From Ptychodera flava (taxonomy: Eukaryota > Hemichordata > Enteropneusta > Ptychoderidae): a stretch of 64,000 nt of DNA. Below, piece after piece: positions 1 to 14,339 of this stretch. Made by a program: the position numbers and the translations under genes. The DNA is taken from contig NC_091931.1 of assembly GCF_041260155.1 (NCBI RefSeq), positions 8,652,861-8,716,860 of the forward strand, read 5' to 3'. The notes beneath the pieces are model-generated. The model had not been told where the DNA came from and ran no database searches. It was given only the letters and a program-made list of their open reading frames with translations. Numbering within the stretch: the first letter of the stretch is position 1; every line of letters begins with the position of its first letter.

Positions 1-1560
1 TCCACGGCAAGGATCTCTGACACTGTGCTACCTCCATGGGTAAGGTGAGATATTCGCAGGATGCACGAACTCAGTCTGGCAACGCTTGCTGAGCATTAAA
101 ATCATGAAAATAAAAATAATAATAATAGTATAGAAAAATCATTGTTAAATTCGATGCGAAATTTTAATATGAGATTTCCATACAAGCGTGCTCGCTCTGT
201 CGGGTCATTGCATTCGCGAGTATCTACTGAAGAATTTTGACTCCATGCCAAGATTTGCAACAGGTAATAACATGTACGTAAACAAAGCGCCATACACAAG
301 TTTTTAAGTCGCCTTCGGACACTTCACCGAAACAGGGGGATGCCTAGCCGTTACCCCTCAAACTTGCCGTGTTGAGATTAATTACAATGATGCACAGCAC
401 TTGTGCACTTTTTGTAAGATCATCTATCGCGGTCGGCAGCTGGCAAAGAGAACAGACCGGCCATTCAAAAGGAACGACTTGGTCTGTTACACTGTCACTG
501 CACTCTGACTTCCGCATTCCTTCTACGGACGGTACCAGACGTTATTCGCCACTTGGTGCAAATATATGCATACAAGATACGTTACACTGGTTATTGTGTA
601 CTCACATGGTGTGAAAGTTCTACAATAGAACCTACGGACTTGATAAAATCGCCATGCGTCGTACACGACGTTCGTACGCGTCGCTGTTGTTAACGTCGTT
701 GATCCAGTTCAAAGGTAAAACGTTTACCGCTCACAGATAAATGACGTTAGTTGTAGGCGTGGTTGACATGCAAATTACTGCCGGGAGTTTTAAATCTTGC
801 CGTTGGTGGCTTCCCTCTGCCGCGGTCGAGCGTATCCTGTCGATATTTTGCTCATTACACTGTAATGTGATGAAAAACGCCATACAAATTATGAATCGAA
901 TGGCAATTATATATCATGACTCGACTGCGAAATGCACAGTCAGTTTCTCCTTCTAGAGTACGGAAGCATTATTTTGAAGCAATAAATATATAGGCCTTGA
1001 ATATGTATTTTAATCACGCGGACTTTTGAAGCCGAGTACTTTTTTTTGTCGGACGCCGACTCAAGCTTCGATTAAGACTATTTCAAAGCATGTGCTTTTT
1101 CCGTTAGCGAATATGTTCTTTGGAATGCCAAATAGGTTTAAACACGTGCTCTTGCCGCAAACATACCACCAGCCATTATTAAACCGCGACACCGTTTTGA
1201 GGCCAAGACGAATACATTAGGCCTAAGCTTACATGTATATATGTATAATGAGTACATACATGCACGTAATTGGGTGAGCGAGCGAGCGAATAAATAAACA
1301 AACAAATAAATAAATAAATAAATATACTGGACGCTTAATCATTCATTGTCGACATTATGGCCGCACCTCAAAGTTCATGTTCACTGAAGAACCACCATAC
1401 CAGATGATAGAGAGACCGTGCCTTTACACACCTTGCGGTGTGTATTTAATTAAAGCGTTACTTTGTTTCACCGTGCAGGTACGACCACAGGAAACCCAGA
1501 AATCTGGCTGTTGTTGTTATTTGTATAGTTGTCCATGTTTATATTAGTCGTGTCGTTGTT
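1..1560. other. Gene-free stretch
   Basis: No coding exon is recognisable; the open frames are short and lack family motifs. It holds a tetranucleotide AAAT/CAAA microsatellite around 1285-1325 and a short (GTT)n run at about 1553-1573. The opening 40 bp contain TGCTACCTCCATGG, a phrase that recurs in KIF4 intron 1 around 28,591, which suggests a shared low-copy repeat. Confidence 0.6.
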
Positions 1561-1589
1561 GTTGTTGTTGTTAATTATAGGCAGAAAGC

Positions 1590-1790
1590 GTACGTTGGGA
1601 GTGAGCTGCATTGGATGAAATAATGAGTGGCCTCCCTGTAGTATTTCTTATGACATCTACATTACGTTTGAAACAACAACACAATCGTTATCTCACAATG
1701 GTTAAGTTCGTTGAATATTATTGGTCAACAGCAGCAACAACACAACTAATGTAAACATAAACAACAATACAAACAACAATAACAACAGTG
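1590..1790 (+). repeat. Interspersed repeat, copy 1
   Basis: Shares several blocks in the same order with 15165-15345: GTACGTTGG, then TATGACATCTACA or a near match, a CAACAACACAA-type run, and AACATAAACAACAATAC. The two copies have diverged. No coding capacity is seen. Confidence 0.65.
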
Positions 1791-3133
1791 CTGCCACGTT
1801 GATCTCTACAGGGTGATAGTGTTCTGTTCAACGCTTTGATCGATTTTCGAATATTCGATAAACAATAAAGGTATTCGTGAAAGAATGTGCAAAAGATTTT
1901 TTGTCCGGTAGGTTTTATGAACAGCGGGCAAAGGGTTTGTTTTCAGCTCAACGGGCAAGATGAACCTTGAGAAACAAAGCGGGCGAATGGGGAGTATGAT
2001 CCGGTTTTTAGAGGTTTAATGACGAGCCCAACAATCGTGTGTAGCATTTTTATATGTATAGGGCATTGGGGAGCGACAATGTGGGAAACTTGTGAAAAAT
2101 GAAAGAAAAATAGTGTCATCATTGTCCAGTGTGTAGAATTTTATTGTCTGAACATGAAAATTGTCAAAATGCTCATGAAGCAGAGTTGCGATAGCATATT
2201 TGGGGAGTGTTCAGTTAATATGGCGGGGGAGGGTGTGTTTCTCCTTAAATTTGAAAACTGCAAAGGGGGTTCATTTTTCAAACAACAAAGGGGGGGGGGG
2301 TCACTTGATTTACATAAGTATCCATTCCGTCAAAAGTAGTTTCCGTCTCCAAAACTATTCTGGGAAATAAAAATGATTCTCTGCATGATTTCATTCTCTG
2401 AAGTCATTTAACTGTAAATCTGAACGAAGTATAATTATCTGTCACATGAACATCTAGCATTGACAACTCTATACAGGCTTGTCTTCTTGTAAACTGAGCA
2501 CACTGAGGGCAATGAACAATTCCTATCAGCCTTTGGTTAACGTAAGGCAATGATTAAGTGCATACCTGGCTTACATTGAAAGGTTCCTCTTATGTTGTTG
2601 CATAGCACTACTGTTGATATCTGACCAGTTTTCAGGAAAAAATGTACAAAACCTATCTGGATAAATAAACACAAAGGCTGGGATATAAATGAAAAGTTCC
2701 AATGAATTGTTTTTATATCAAATAGCAATAAGGAAAAAATACATAAATATACCTTTCTGTATTATAACTCTTAAAATAAATATAAAATATGTGTATATAC
2801 TATATTAGTAAAGTATCCTCAGCCTTCAGGTAGCATTATGGCATTAATTGTGGCCATATGCAGAGTATTCCACAAAGGAGCATGTCCTTGATCAAGCACT
2901 TTTACTGTAGCTCACTTTGCTTCTCCTTGCACCAGAGGCGGTTGGTACCTAGGCCTGTAAATTGGCTATTTGACCCCTTCATGACCTCATATCCTGGCAT
3001 TTTTGGTGATGTGAGGGAATCCAAATGCAACATTTTCCTCTGAAAAAATGCATCTATGTGAAAATGCACAATTTTCCTTGGAAGTGAGGCCCGATGAAAA
3101 TGTGGTTGAATGTTACAGAGTTTCAATCAACCT

Positions 3134-3142
3134 GGTGGTGTG

Positions 3143-3236
<94 letters not shown>

Positions 3237-3242
3237 GTATAT
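3134..3242. repeat. (GT)n/(TA)n microsatellite
   Basis: A compound run, first GT-rich and then (TA)n with one phase slip near 3200. Both strands read as short IYIYIY frames that are not genes. Confidence 0.95.
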
Positions 3243-3417
3243 CAACAGAAATACCAAGATGTGTTGTCCAAGAAGGGATCACAGCAATGGTCATGTAGGA
3301 CGATATTGGTTCAACGCCTGTTGAGAAGTACATGAGTTTACATTACATGTACAAGAACTGAACAAAAACTATTAGGCGAGCGGCAGACACACCTATTTTT
3401 CACACTTAATGTACCGA

Positions 3418-3975
3418 CCTCACATACAGCCATATCATACATCATTTGAAAGCTTATTATCTCTACTTCAAGAAAATTGATGATGTGGAGCTGCCAACTA
3501 AGGCCGTAACCCCCTAATTTGCATAATTCACACGGGTACCCAAGTTGCATAAATCCGATATAAAATTACAAAACCCATTGTTAAGTACTCTAAACATATT
3601 TTTAAACCATCAAGTGATATATCAAATGAAAGGTATTTGTATGTATAATACAAATTTGGTATCCAAAGAGATATTGAATTTGATTTTACTGAGAAATTTT
3701 CATATTTATATTAAAAAACATATTTTCCCCTTTTGAAAAACGATATTTTTAAAAATTTTAACACATACAGTCACACCATACAGCCAAATCATACGTCATT
3801 GGAAAGCTTATTATCTATACTTTAAGAAAATTGGTGATGCCGAGCTACCAAGTAGGGCCATAACCCCCTAATTCGCATAATTTACACGGGTACCCAATTT
3901 GCATAAATCCAATATAAAATTGCAAAAAACACAAAATTGATGTCTAAAGAGATATTAAATTTGAATCGATTCACG
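3418..3975 (+). repeat. Tandem direct duplication (~350-bp period)
   Basis: Units near 3418-3690 and 3768-3975 share CATACAGCCA, GAAAGCTTATTATCT, the GGCC(G/A)TAACCCCCTAATT block, ACGGGTACCCAA and GCATAAATCC in order, followed by AAAGAGATATT(G/A)AATTTGA. The second unit is shorter at its 3' end. Confidence 0.75.
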
Positions 3976-4486
3976 TGAGTTGCAAAAATTCATGAACTCT
4001 TGCTCAGCAAACATAACACTTTGCTCAGTAAATATGTTCTCAACATTACGTCTCTCTTTGCCAAATCGTAAATACATGACACAGATCGACGACTGCTATC
4101 TTACACACTGAGAGGACAAAATATGAATTGTCGTGAGCGACAAGTCTCTTTTTTGACAATTTAGTGGGCCTTAAAAGGGCCGTTTTGCTTTGGTTCGTTT
4201 GAACGCACGTACATGTATACTTTAGGTCCGCCTAGCCGATGCCTATCCAGTTTTGCCTAACGCATTGTCGACATAAGTAATGCCGACACTTAGCCGTAGA
4301 CATAGAATAGTCTGGTGTCGGGTAAACTGTACGTATTTAGATCTTCATCTGTATTAATAGACCTTTAACATTTTAACATTCATGCTCATTGAGTTTGCTG
4401 CAATCGAATTCGAAATTTGAGAAATATATATTGACCACTTGCAAGCTAAGTTTGATCATCTGTATACAGGTGTAAACTTGAAAAAT

Positions 4487-5850
4487 CTACACATAAAGAA
4501 AGATTATTGAGAGAAAGCATAAATAACAATGGACCCAGGATTGAACATTGGGAAACACATTCTGTAAAATTTCGTCTGTAAGCCAAATTAACGCTGTTTG
4601 ACGGGAAAAGGTCTTTCTAAAACCAGACTGAGTGTCTATCAATAAGTTTGTGTATGACAAGTGGTTATAAAGCACATTGTGAACATGTCTCTCCAGAACT
4701 TTAGAAAGAGACGGTAAAATTGAAATCGGAGGATAATTTGGCATGTCTCCAACATTACCTCCACCTTTCTACAGAGGAACAACTCTCGCACATTTGAAAA
4801 TATTAGGAAAAACAGAAAATTTTAAAAAGTAAGAATATCAGTATCTTTCTCAATAGGAGGAATTTTAAATTTCGTGATATAACGAAATTCAGTAAGTGAA
4901 ATGATCAAAGTACTAGTTGACAGGGTTCGATGAATAATAGGAACTACCAGTATTTTGACTGATACATGTAAAGTGCTATTAAAGGCATTTGCAAAATTTA
5001 TTTTATTTCTGAAGAAAGTTGACAAAACTTTAAAAGTGGAACTAAAAAGTGGAAATATTTTACTTCATTATACCATGTCATAAATGCGATAAACCGTAAC
5101 GCGTCGCAGGGTTTGACTTGTTTTCCGCTAAAGTACTCATAAAGTATGATTGTTCAGCTCGTGTAATGAGGGCACTACTGCACTTCATATTATGCCTGTG
5201 TTCTGTATTCATTCAAACGACTTACGGAAGACTCTTGTCTAGCACGATTTATTGGTACATCACGCTTCTACTAACGTTTAAAATATCACTAAAAACCACT
5301 TAGTTGCCTAAAATTCTTTACCCGTTATTAAATGACAGGATAGTGTAAATCACAAACACGGTTGCATAGAGATCTAAAGCTTAAAGGCGACATTAACATC
5401 TATGACGTCATTCAGCAAGTACCAGGGAGCATTTCTCAAATCATACAAGTCTTGTTCATCAAAAAATGAAAATGAAAATTTAAAAAAAAGATCTATATTC
5501 GATGGAAATGCGACAACTTGGCCTTGTACTAAAACATTTGAGAGAACGGGAAATGATAATTCGATAAATCTACATCACTGATCGGTAACATGAATGTGAT
5601 CAAGACATGAATCCTAAGCAAGACGGGTAATTCCCTCAATTAACTGAGTCATTTTCAACATTAAAGGAGACTGATAAAGGAAATGCTTTTGACAATCTGT
5701 AGATAAAGTATCATCATTTACATCACCACAAACAATTACTTCTTCTACTTGGAGCAAGACATTTTCTAAATTATTTACAAGTGCAATACCTGTCTCATGG
5801 GTTGTGTTTGGGGTACGGTAAGTAGACTGAGGAAACTAAAAAACTTCTAC
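4487..5850 (-). mobile_element. Decayed non-LTR retrotransposon (endonuclease and RT parts)
   Basis: Minus-strand reading near 5817-5560 gives YRTPNTTHETGIALVNNL, then VIVCGDVND and LIEGITRL...DSCLDHIHVT. These are the GDxN and SxLDHI hallmarks of an apurinic-like LINE endonuclease, interrupted by in-frame stops. At 4744-4487 a second piece reads YPPISILPSLSKVLERHV...LLIDTQSGFRKTFS, the N-terminal reverse-transcriptase region. The linker (4822-5025) is frameshifted. It looks like a dead CR1/L2/Rex-like LINE; the clade is uncertain. Confidence 0.75.
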
Positions 5851-6799
5851 TGTTAGGTGGTTAATTTCCAACCACACAATTTCAACGTCATTAAATTAAT
5901 GTCACTCCTCCTGCCGTACGGTAAATTGAATCTGATGTGGGAAAGAAGTTAAGGCCGCGGTCTGATCTGTTTATCAGTGATCTATCTTTAGGCTCTGGAA
6001 CTTGGAAGGCAATCTACTATTCAAAATTCAGAGCTATTAAAGATTACTTTTATCAAGAAAATTTCAACAAGCTAAATGTAGGGAAACAATGTATCATAGT
6101 TGGACAGTAATAAATACCTTACTTGATTAATGTTTTTGAAATATGCTGAGTGGTCCGTGAACAATCAGTGTTTTTTCCTTTATAGTTACGGAAAGCTAGT
6201 CATTCCGATGTAAGTTATTTGACCAATCACCGGCATGATCTTCTTTGCCGAGGCGTTAGGGAGCTTGGGGGTCGGAGGAATTTCATTGAAAACTCCGAAA
6301 TTTTCCCCAGCCAACGATGATGAATTTAAGAAACCCCCCGTCTGATACACAAATTTTGACTGTCCCTAAATTAGAAAAGACCTTATAAATCCTTATCGTC
6401 AGTTGCCTCATGACGGTTGAAAAAGGTGAAACCAGCAAAATGAAATTCAAATACACAACAACATATAGACTCACCCTATAACCAGTTTCCAACCATATAG
6501 TATTGTTCAGCTCTGATATACATCACTGCAGGGTTTTCACTAGGATATCTGACAGGGAAGAAAGTACAGGGGGAGAACACGCGGGAGGCTGACGGGAAAG
6601 TGCCAGAGGGGTGTCCCCTCTCTTGCGTGGACAATTTTGAGAAATTGATGTGTGAAATAGCAAAGTCTTGTGCAATTTAAGAGGTGTTTTCAATTTGTTT
6701 TTACAAAGTAAAACTGTTAGAATATGACACAGGACACGCCCAAGGGGAGAATATACGAGAGGGGGTATCACTCCTCTCACATGGAAATGACATGTGCAG

Positions 6800-7303
6800 C
6801 CAAAATACCGCAGCCAGAATCGTCACCCGTTCAAGAAGAACAGATCACATATCACCAGTACTTCGCAGTCTTCATTGGTTGCCAGTTCAGTACAGATTTG
6901 ACTACAAAATTCTCCTGCTAACTTACAAAGCTTTCAACAGTCTGACCCCAGTCTAAATTCAGGATCTGATCAAGCCATATAAACCCCGTCGTTCACTATG
7001 CTCCAACTCGAACCTGCTGTGTGTACCCAACTACAGACTTAAAACGTATGGTGAACGTGCTTTCTCCATCACAGCACCACAACTCTGGAATGCTCTACCT
7101 TCTGACATTCGACAGGCCCAAAGTGTTAACATTTTTAAACAAAAACTCAAGACATATTTATTTGCCAAAGCGCATGAACACTGATGTTAAAAACTTAGCG
7201 CCTTTGAAAATAACATGGTTATTGATAACATGGTTATTGATTTATAAATGTTTTAGATTGATTGATTGATTGATTGATTGATTTGATTGATTGATTGATT
7301 GAT
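6800..7303 (+). mobile_element. 5'-truncated LINE 3' end with (TGAT)n tail
   Basis: Reads QNTAARIVTR...DHISPVLRSLHWLPVQYRFDYKILLLTYKAFNSLTP, a stop, then KPRRSL...YRLKTYGERAFSITAP, LWNALPSDIRQA and FKQKLKTYLFAKAHEH followed by a stop. This is the conserved C-terminal region found after RT in CR1/L2-type LINEs. It ends in a TGAT microsatellite (about 7255-7303), the usual 3' tail of such elements. One internal stop and 5' truncation mean it is not active. Confidence 0.85.
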
Positions 7304-7309
7304 GTGCAA

Positions 7310-8590
7310 TGGTGCAATCTAAGAGGTCTTTCAATTTATAGCAATATTTTTCATAAGCAAAAAGTGTTTGAAAATGACATTGAACACTGATAGTTTACTA
7401 CATTTTTGCACGATCAGCGTTTTAGTCACAACATTCAACAATCAAACAATGACAATATATTTTGTATCTGGTAAAAACAGTTCTCACTTTGCATGAGATA
7501 ACTGATCAAAGAACATGCAGGAATGGCAAATCTACGATTTCATTGTGTCACCTGCATAATCTTACTTTTCTGTAAATAACATTAACGGACCAACAGTCAG
7601 TAGAGTCAATATTTTTCTTAATCTATTGATTGTGTGCTTGCAACTTTGAGATTTTACAGCCTGTGAGAGGTGAGATAATGATTTCCATTACATTATAATA
7701 GATCAACCCCAGAATAGGATAGATGAATGCCCTCACGTATGACATGATGGTGTTCTTACGGTAACGAAATGTCAATAAAGCAGCATCTTTCACGGTCACA
7801 AAGCGTTGATAGAAGATGGTTTACCTCCTCAGTGAGTGACTGAATCGTTTGATCACCACTTATCGGACAGATACTGAACATGGTCACTTTACTGTTTGCG
7901 TTCTGTTTCGCTTCCTGCAACAGCAACTTGAAGTCTGTGAGAATAGAATCTGAGAGTGCTTTGTGATTCCACGGTCATTCAGACTGACAGCAATACTGAT
8001 TTCAATAGGCTGTACAAACCCAGTGTAGTGGGGGGATGCATTCGCTCTAGGGCAGACGGACAGTTTTGGAATTCGGATCAACTTCAGCAACATCCCTGAT
8101 GATAGAATCGCCTATGCATCCGTTAATCGACGTAGTACATTCTTGTGCTTCTTGTGCTAGTTGGGTCGTTTTCACAGCACATATGGTTTGGAGAAATAGA
8201 GAGCGCAAAACAGGGGCGCAGATCGATAGCGCAGAATGGGAGCGCAGTTTGATAGCGCAAATTGAAATGCGCTAGCGCAGTTTTGGGGTGCATACTGCCG
8301 ATTTCAGACCTCTCACATAGCTCACTGTGCAAAGCGAAAACATTTCTCATATAAAGGTAAAATTAATCTTACAAATAATCTTAACTTATTGCAGTGTCAT
8401 TATCATACAGTACGTCAAAAATATTGTTTCTCACATCTCGCGTTGCACTGTTAATTTCATGGTTAAGAACGTGTTTTTATGTTTTAAATACATTCGAGAA
8501 CGTGTTTTTATGTTTTAAATACATTCGAATATTGACTATATAGAAATACTATAAATTACAATTTAATATTTTTGATATCTTACAGGTATG
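7310..8590. other. Gene-free stretch
   Basis: No host exon is supported. A minus-strand frame at 7884-8093 (VSLNDRG) vaguely resembles cargo of retroelements, but it is too short and broken to assign. 8211-8280 has a degenerate run of GCGCAG-type words. A 37-bp direct repeat (AACGTGTTTTTATGTTTTAAATACATTCGA) begins at about 8467 and 8499. Confidence 0.5.
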
Positions 8591-8591
8591 G

Positions 8592-9345
8592 TCATCCATG
8601 GCCAGTAGTCAAGAATTCTGCACGTTTTACATTTAATACATTTATCCATGCACGAAATACATTCTTTACGTTTAATACATTTATTACATGAAAGGTCTGC
8701 ACGAAATACATTCTTTACATTTAATACATTTTTTACATTTTTTACACGAAAGGTCTGCACGAAATACATTTTAGTGACCGGGGCCGGGTCTAGATGGGCT
8801 TGCACGAAATACATTCTTTACATTTAATACATTCTTTACAATTAATACACTTTTACATGTTTTACATGGATGACATGAAAGTTCTGCACAAAATACATCA
8901 TAAGCTCGGGGCAGGTTGTAGATGTGGCTTGTAAAAGTTCAAAATGGGCGAAAATCGTCTTAGCACAACGTACATTCCCGCTGAGCGACGCTTAGGACAA
9001 GTTTGACATGACAAAGTGTTACATAATCTATTGTTATTCAGCACCCATTCACACCTATGGCCATGTCGAAGTCCAGATAGTTCAACCACGGCCCCTGTAA
9101 CGTGTTTTACGTGCGGACATTTTAACGACAAAATGTATTAATTGTACAGAATGTATTTCGGGCAAGGCCCGCCTGAACTCACGATAAGGTCGGACCGTCC
9201 CTCCCAACCAAGTCCTGATAGTTTGTGCGGACATGTTATGAAGAAAAAGCATTTAATGTAAAGAATGTAATTCGTGCAGACCGTTCATGTAAAGAGTGTA
9301 TTAAATGTAAAGAATGTATTAAATGTAAAGAATGTATTAAATGTA
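8592..9345. repeat. Fold-back repeat of ACATTTAATACATTCTTT words
   Basis: The left arm (8592-8895) is a degenerate array of ACATTTAATACATT and GCACGAAATACATTCTTT words. The right arm (9120-9345) carries the same words in reverse complement (AATGTATTAAATGTAAAG). The spacer is about 220 bp. A copy of the left arm recurs at 17,790-18,095. Exact ends and target duplications could not be fixed. Confidence 0.6.
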
Positions 9346-9727
9346 TTTTATTGTAATATGTGCACCTTGTCTGTCGCGAGTATTTTCAGTGCGGTTGGAT
9401 TTTTGTGGCTCATTTATGGTTGTAAACGATGCATTCATCATCTGGATACTTAAACTCGTCAACAGGAAACTTGTCGTATCGCGGTTCTATCATGGTGCAC
9501 TGTCAGTGTCAAACGGGCGCGGGGACCGAAGTCTTATTCGCTCAGCTGTTTTACATATGAACGTACCTACCAAGGTCACGCATACCAGCGAAGGTCACGC
9601 GTACGCGTTGCTGTAAGTAGTTCGGTTATAGTGAAAATATAATTCGTATTTTCACTTGTTAAACTACGGGTTCATATCAGTACCGTCTAAACAATAGGAG
9701 AATGACGATACAGGCATGGCATGTATG

Positions 9728-9939
<212 letters not shown>

Positions 9940-9989
9940 CTTCACCCCACTCCACGCTCCACTGGGGATCACCTGAATTCCTACAGTTT

Positions 9990-11667
<1,678 letters not shown>

Positions 11668-11670
11668 TTA

Positions 11671-12617
11671 GGGACCGTTCAGTTTTTACGGCCTGGGGGG
11701 GGGGCGGCAAAATCTTGTCGCCGGTGTTCAAAAAAATATAGACCCCCCTGCATTTTTCGCGAAAAAATGATGACCCCCCCTTTGTCAGACGAAAAAATTT
11801 GATGACCCCCCCCCCCCCCGATGAAAAATAATCAAAACCCATATGTCAAATTTACCCGCACGGTTTGGATTTGAGTTCCGGTACGCGGTGCACTTTATTC
11901 GTGTAGCAGATGCCAGTGCACAAACTTTTCAGCCACATCCATGCAAACGTCTGTTAATTAGGACGACTGTAAGGCAATTGCAATTTTTAACTTCATTTCC
12001 ATAGACAACTTATGTCCATGGACATTGTATAAAGTAAACTTTATTGGAGTGGTTCGCCAAAGGCAGCCCTCCGGTTAAGAGGGTCATGGGCCATTACGTA
12101 AAGTCAACTTTATTCTAGTGGGCAACCAAAGGTGGCCCGCTGGTAAAAAGAGGGTCGATCATGGCCATTGCACGAAGTAAACTTTACTGAACAGGGCTGC
12201 TGAAGGCGTCTGGCTGTTAAGATGGTCATGGGGTATTACTATATATTCAATTTATTGTAGTGGGCCGCCACAGGCGGCCCGCTGGTAAAGAGGGTCGATC
12301 ATGGCCATTGCATGAAGTAAACCTAATTGGAGTGGGCCGCTAAAGGCGTCTGCCTGTTAAGAGAGTCATGGGTAATACATAAAGTATATTTATTGTAGTG
12401 GGCTGCCGAAGGCGGCCTGCCGGTAAAGAGGGTCGACCAATCATGGCCATGGCATAAAGTGAACTTTATTGTAGGTATTATGTTTTTGAAAATGTGGTGA
12501 CCCCCCCATTTCCTACCAGTGAAAAAGTGATGACCACCCCTTCGCGGATTCCAAAATTATGATGACCCCCCCCCCTGGATTTTGCCGCCCCCCCGGCCGT
12601 AAAAACTGAACGGTCCC
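11671..12617. mobile_element. Harbinger-like MITE with internal satellite
   Basis: The terminal inverted repeats begin GGGACCGTTCAGTTTTTACG and run about 40 bp through a G-rich tract and GGCGGCAAAATC. TTA lies on both sides (11668-11670 and 12618-12620), as expected for PIF/Harbinger TWA duplications. There is no transposase. The inside holds TGATGACCCCCCC words near both ends and a GC-rich tandem array at 12,029-12,475. Confidence 0.8.
12029..12475 (+). repeat. ~70-bp tandem repeat inside the MITE
   Basis: About 6-7 units of 65-76 bp, each with AAGTAAACTTTATTG, AGTGGGCCGCC, AAGGCGGCC, a GGTAAAGAGGGTC block and CATGGCCATT. Long and short units alternate, which suggests a two-unit higher-order repeat. 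The GGGCCGCC/GGCGGCCC pair gives each unit a small hairpin. Confidence 0.8.
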
Positions 12618-12694
12618 TTATAGTAAAATTCTGTAGTTGATACATTGAAACAGAGTAGTGAAAAATTAGTCAACAGTTACAGCTATGTCCCTTT

Positions 12695-13050
12695 AAGGTA
12701 AAACGCACCTTGGGGACAGATATTCGGAATCTCAAACTTTTACAATTCTTTTCTGATATACCACTTGTGGGGGTTCATTTTTAACCTCTTAGTGTAAGAA
12801 AACTTTTCACCGGCTTTTTATTTTTCGAAATTCGAAAATTTTACTTTTCTCCATAGAGTTAACACAGGGATGGCGGCCATTTTGAATTTCAAATATCGGT
12901 AAATTTTGGGTGATTTATTTCTCTAGTACCAAAATTTGCACGGTGACCCCTGATTTTTATTCTTGATTTTGAAAGAGAATGGTGTAAGATCCTTTAAGGA
13001 AAGTTTGAGCAAAAGTTTAAGTCTTTCACTTTCGAGGTGCATACTACCTT
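12695..13050 (+). mobile_element. ~350-bp MITE (AAGGTA family), copy 1
   Basis: Starts TTAAGGTAAAACGCACCTT and ends with inverted GAGGTGCATACTACCTT. Shares its whole length with two copies at 31,582-32,286 (for example GGTGACCCCTGATTTTTATTC and GGCGGCCATTTTGAATTTC). Non-coding. Confidence 0.75.
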
Positions 13051-14339
13051 CAATTTACAGCTTACTGGCTCTTTAATCACAGCGTTTTGTTAATAAAAGA
13101 TATATCATTCTGTTGTGACATTTTTTCCAAAATTCTTTTTGCAAAATTAAGTATTGACAACGTTGTACTCTGCCAACCCTCATCGCCAAAGCGAAAGAAA
13201 ATGGAATGGAGTGACGTGACGGTAAAACTTCAGCAGATAGGGTATTCTGCATGCTGGAATAACCATTTCTTGGTTCGGTTTACACAGGACCATCCGAGTC
13301 CGTAACTTCAGAGGATTGGTTTATTCTCGACCGCGGGTCATCCCGGTACTTGCGGTTTTTACGTCATTTTTGCGTCACAGCGCCGTGAAGGGGTTCTGTT
13401 TTTTCAACCACCAAAACAATATTAAAAGTTTCAAAATACTTAAATGACATAACTTTTAGTTCAGCTTTTTTCCACACAATTTCTGTATCATTCACTCTTC
13501 TGTATCGTCTGATCTCTCATTCCATATGTGGCCCAAAATGAACCAACGATTTTAATGAGCACGCTACACGACCGGTCGTACGACTCAATTTTCGTCGTGG
13601 GTTTTTTGTAATATGCGCCGTTCGAGTTGGTCATGACCGTTTTAAACACGCATGCGTGACATGGTAATTCCCACCAATCTTTTCCAGCCGGATATGTTGT
13701 AATTCTTTCCGACACCAGAAGTTGGACGAATTTTCACTGACTTTTCTTTCAAAAACCTTCAGTGGCGTTGTACCGGTCGCAGGTCGTGCGTTGCTTTCGG
13801 TAGAGATTTTTTGCATGTTTCTTCACGACCGGTCGACATTTTTACTAGCATTTCTTCTCCATGAACGGTGCTGGTCGCAGCTTTATATAAATATGGATAT
13901 AAAGTTACATGATATAAAGTTGAATTTTCTTGTATTTCTCCACTGCTTCAGCTACTATTCGTCACCAGTTTCATCTTCGCAATCCGCAATAATGGATGTA
14001 GCGCATGAGTACAGCTGGCAATGTTTTATGGGTCGAAGGTTAGCCTGCAATGTGCAGATGGCCTAAAAGCATGGTTACCTATGTACAGCCTGATGAGTGA
14101 TTCCTGGAGATTCCAACATCACCGACAAATTCACATTTTATTATTACTTTCTGGGAAACCTTTTCATAATTTTGTTTACCATCTGATTTTTTAGACGTTT
14201 CATACTTCGACTCGGACAATTTGCGCATATTGTGTACTGTACGTATCATGCCTAAATCATCAAGTCATACAATACTTTCACAGTGTATGACCGTATCGAC
14301 ATTGAAAAACTGATTCGGGATAAAACAGAGTATTTTTTT

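Noticed and set aside
7884..8093. Fragment resembling retroelement cargo (VSLNDRG)
   Set aside because: It is too short and interrupted to assign to any family.
12029..12475. CRISPR-like evenly spaced repeats
   Set aside because: Units are contiguous tandem repeats without unique spacers, and the DNA is eukaryotic.
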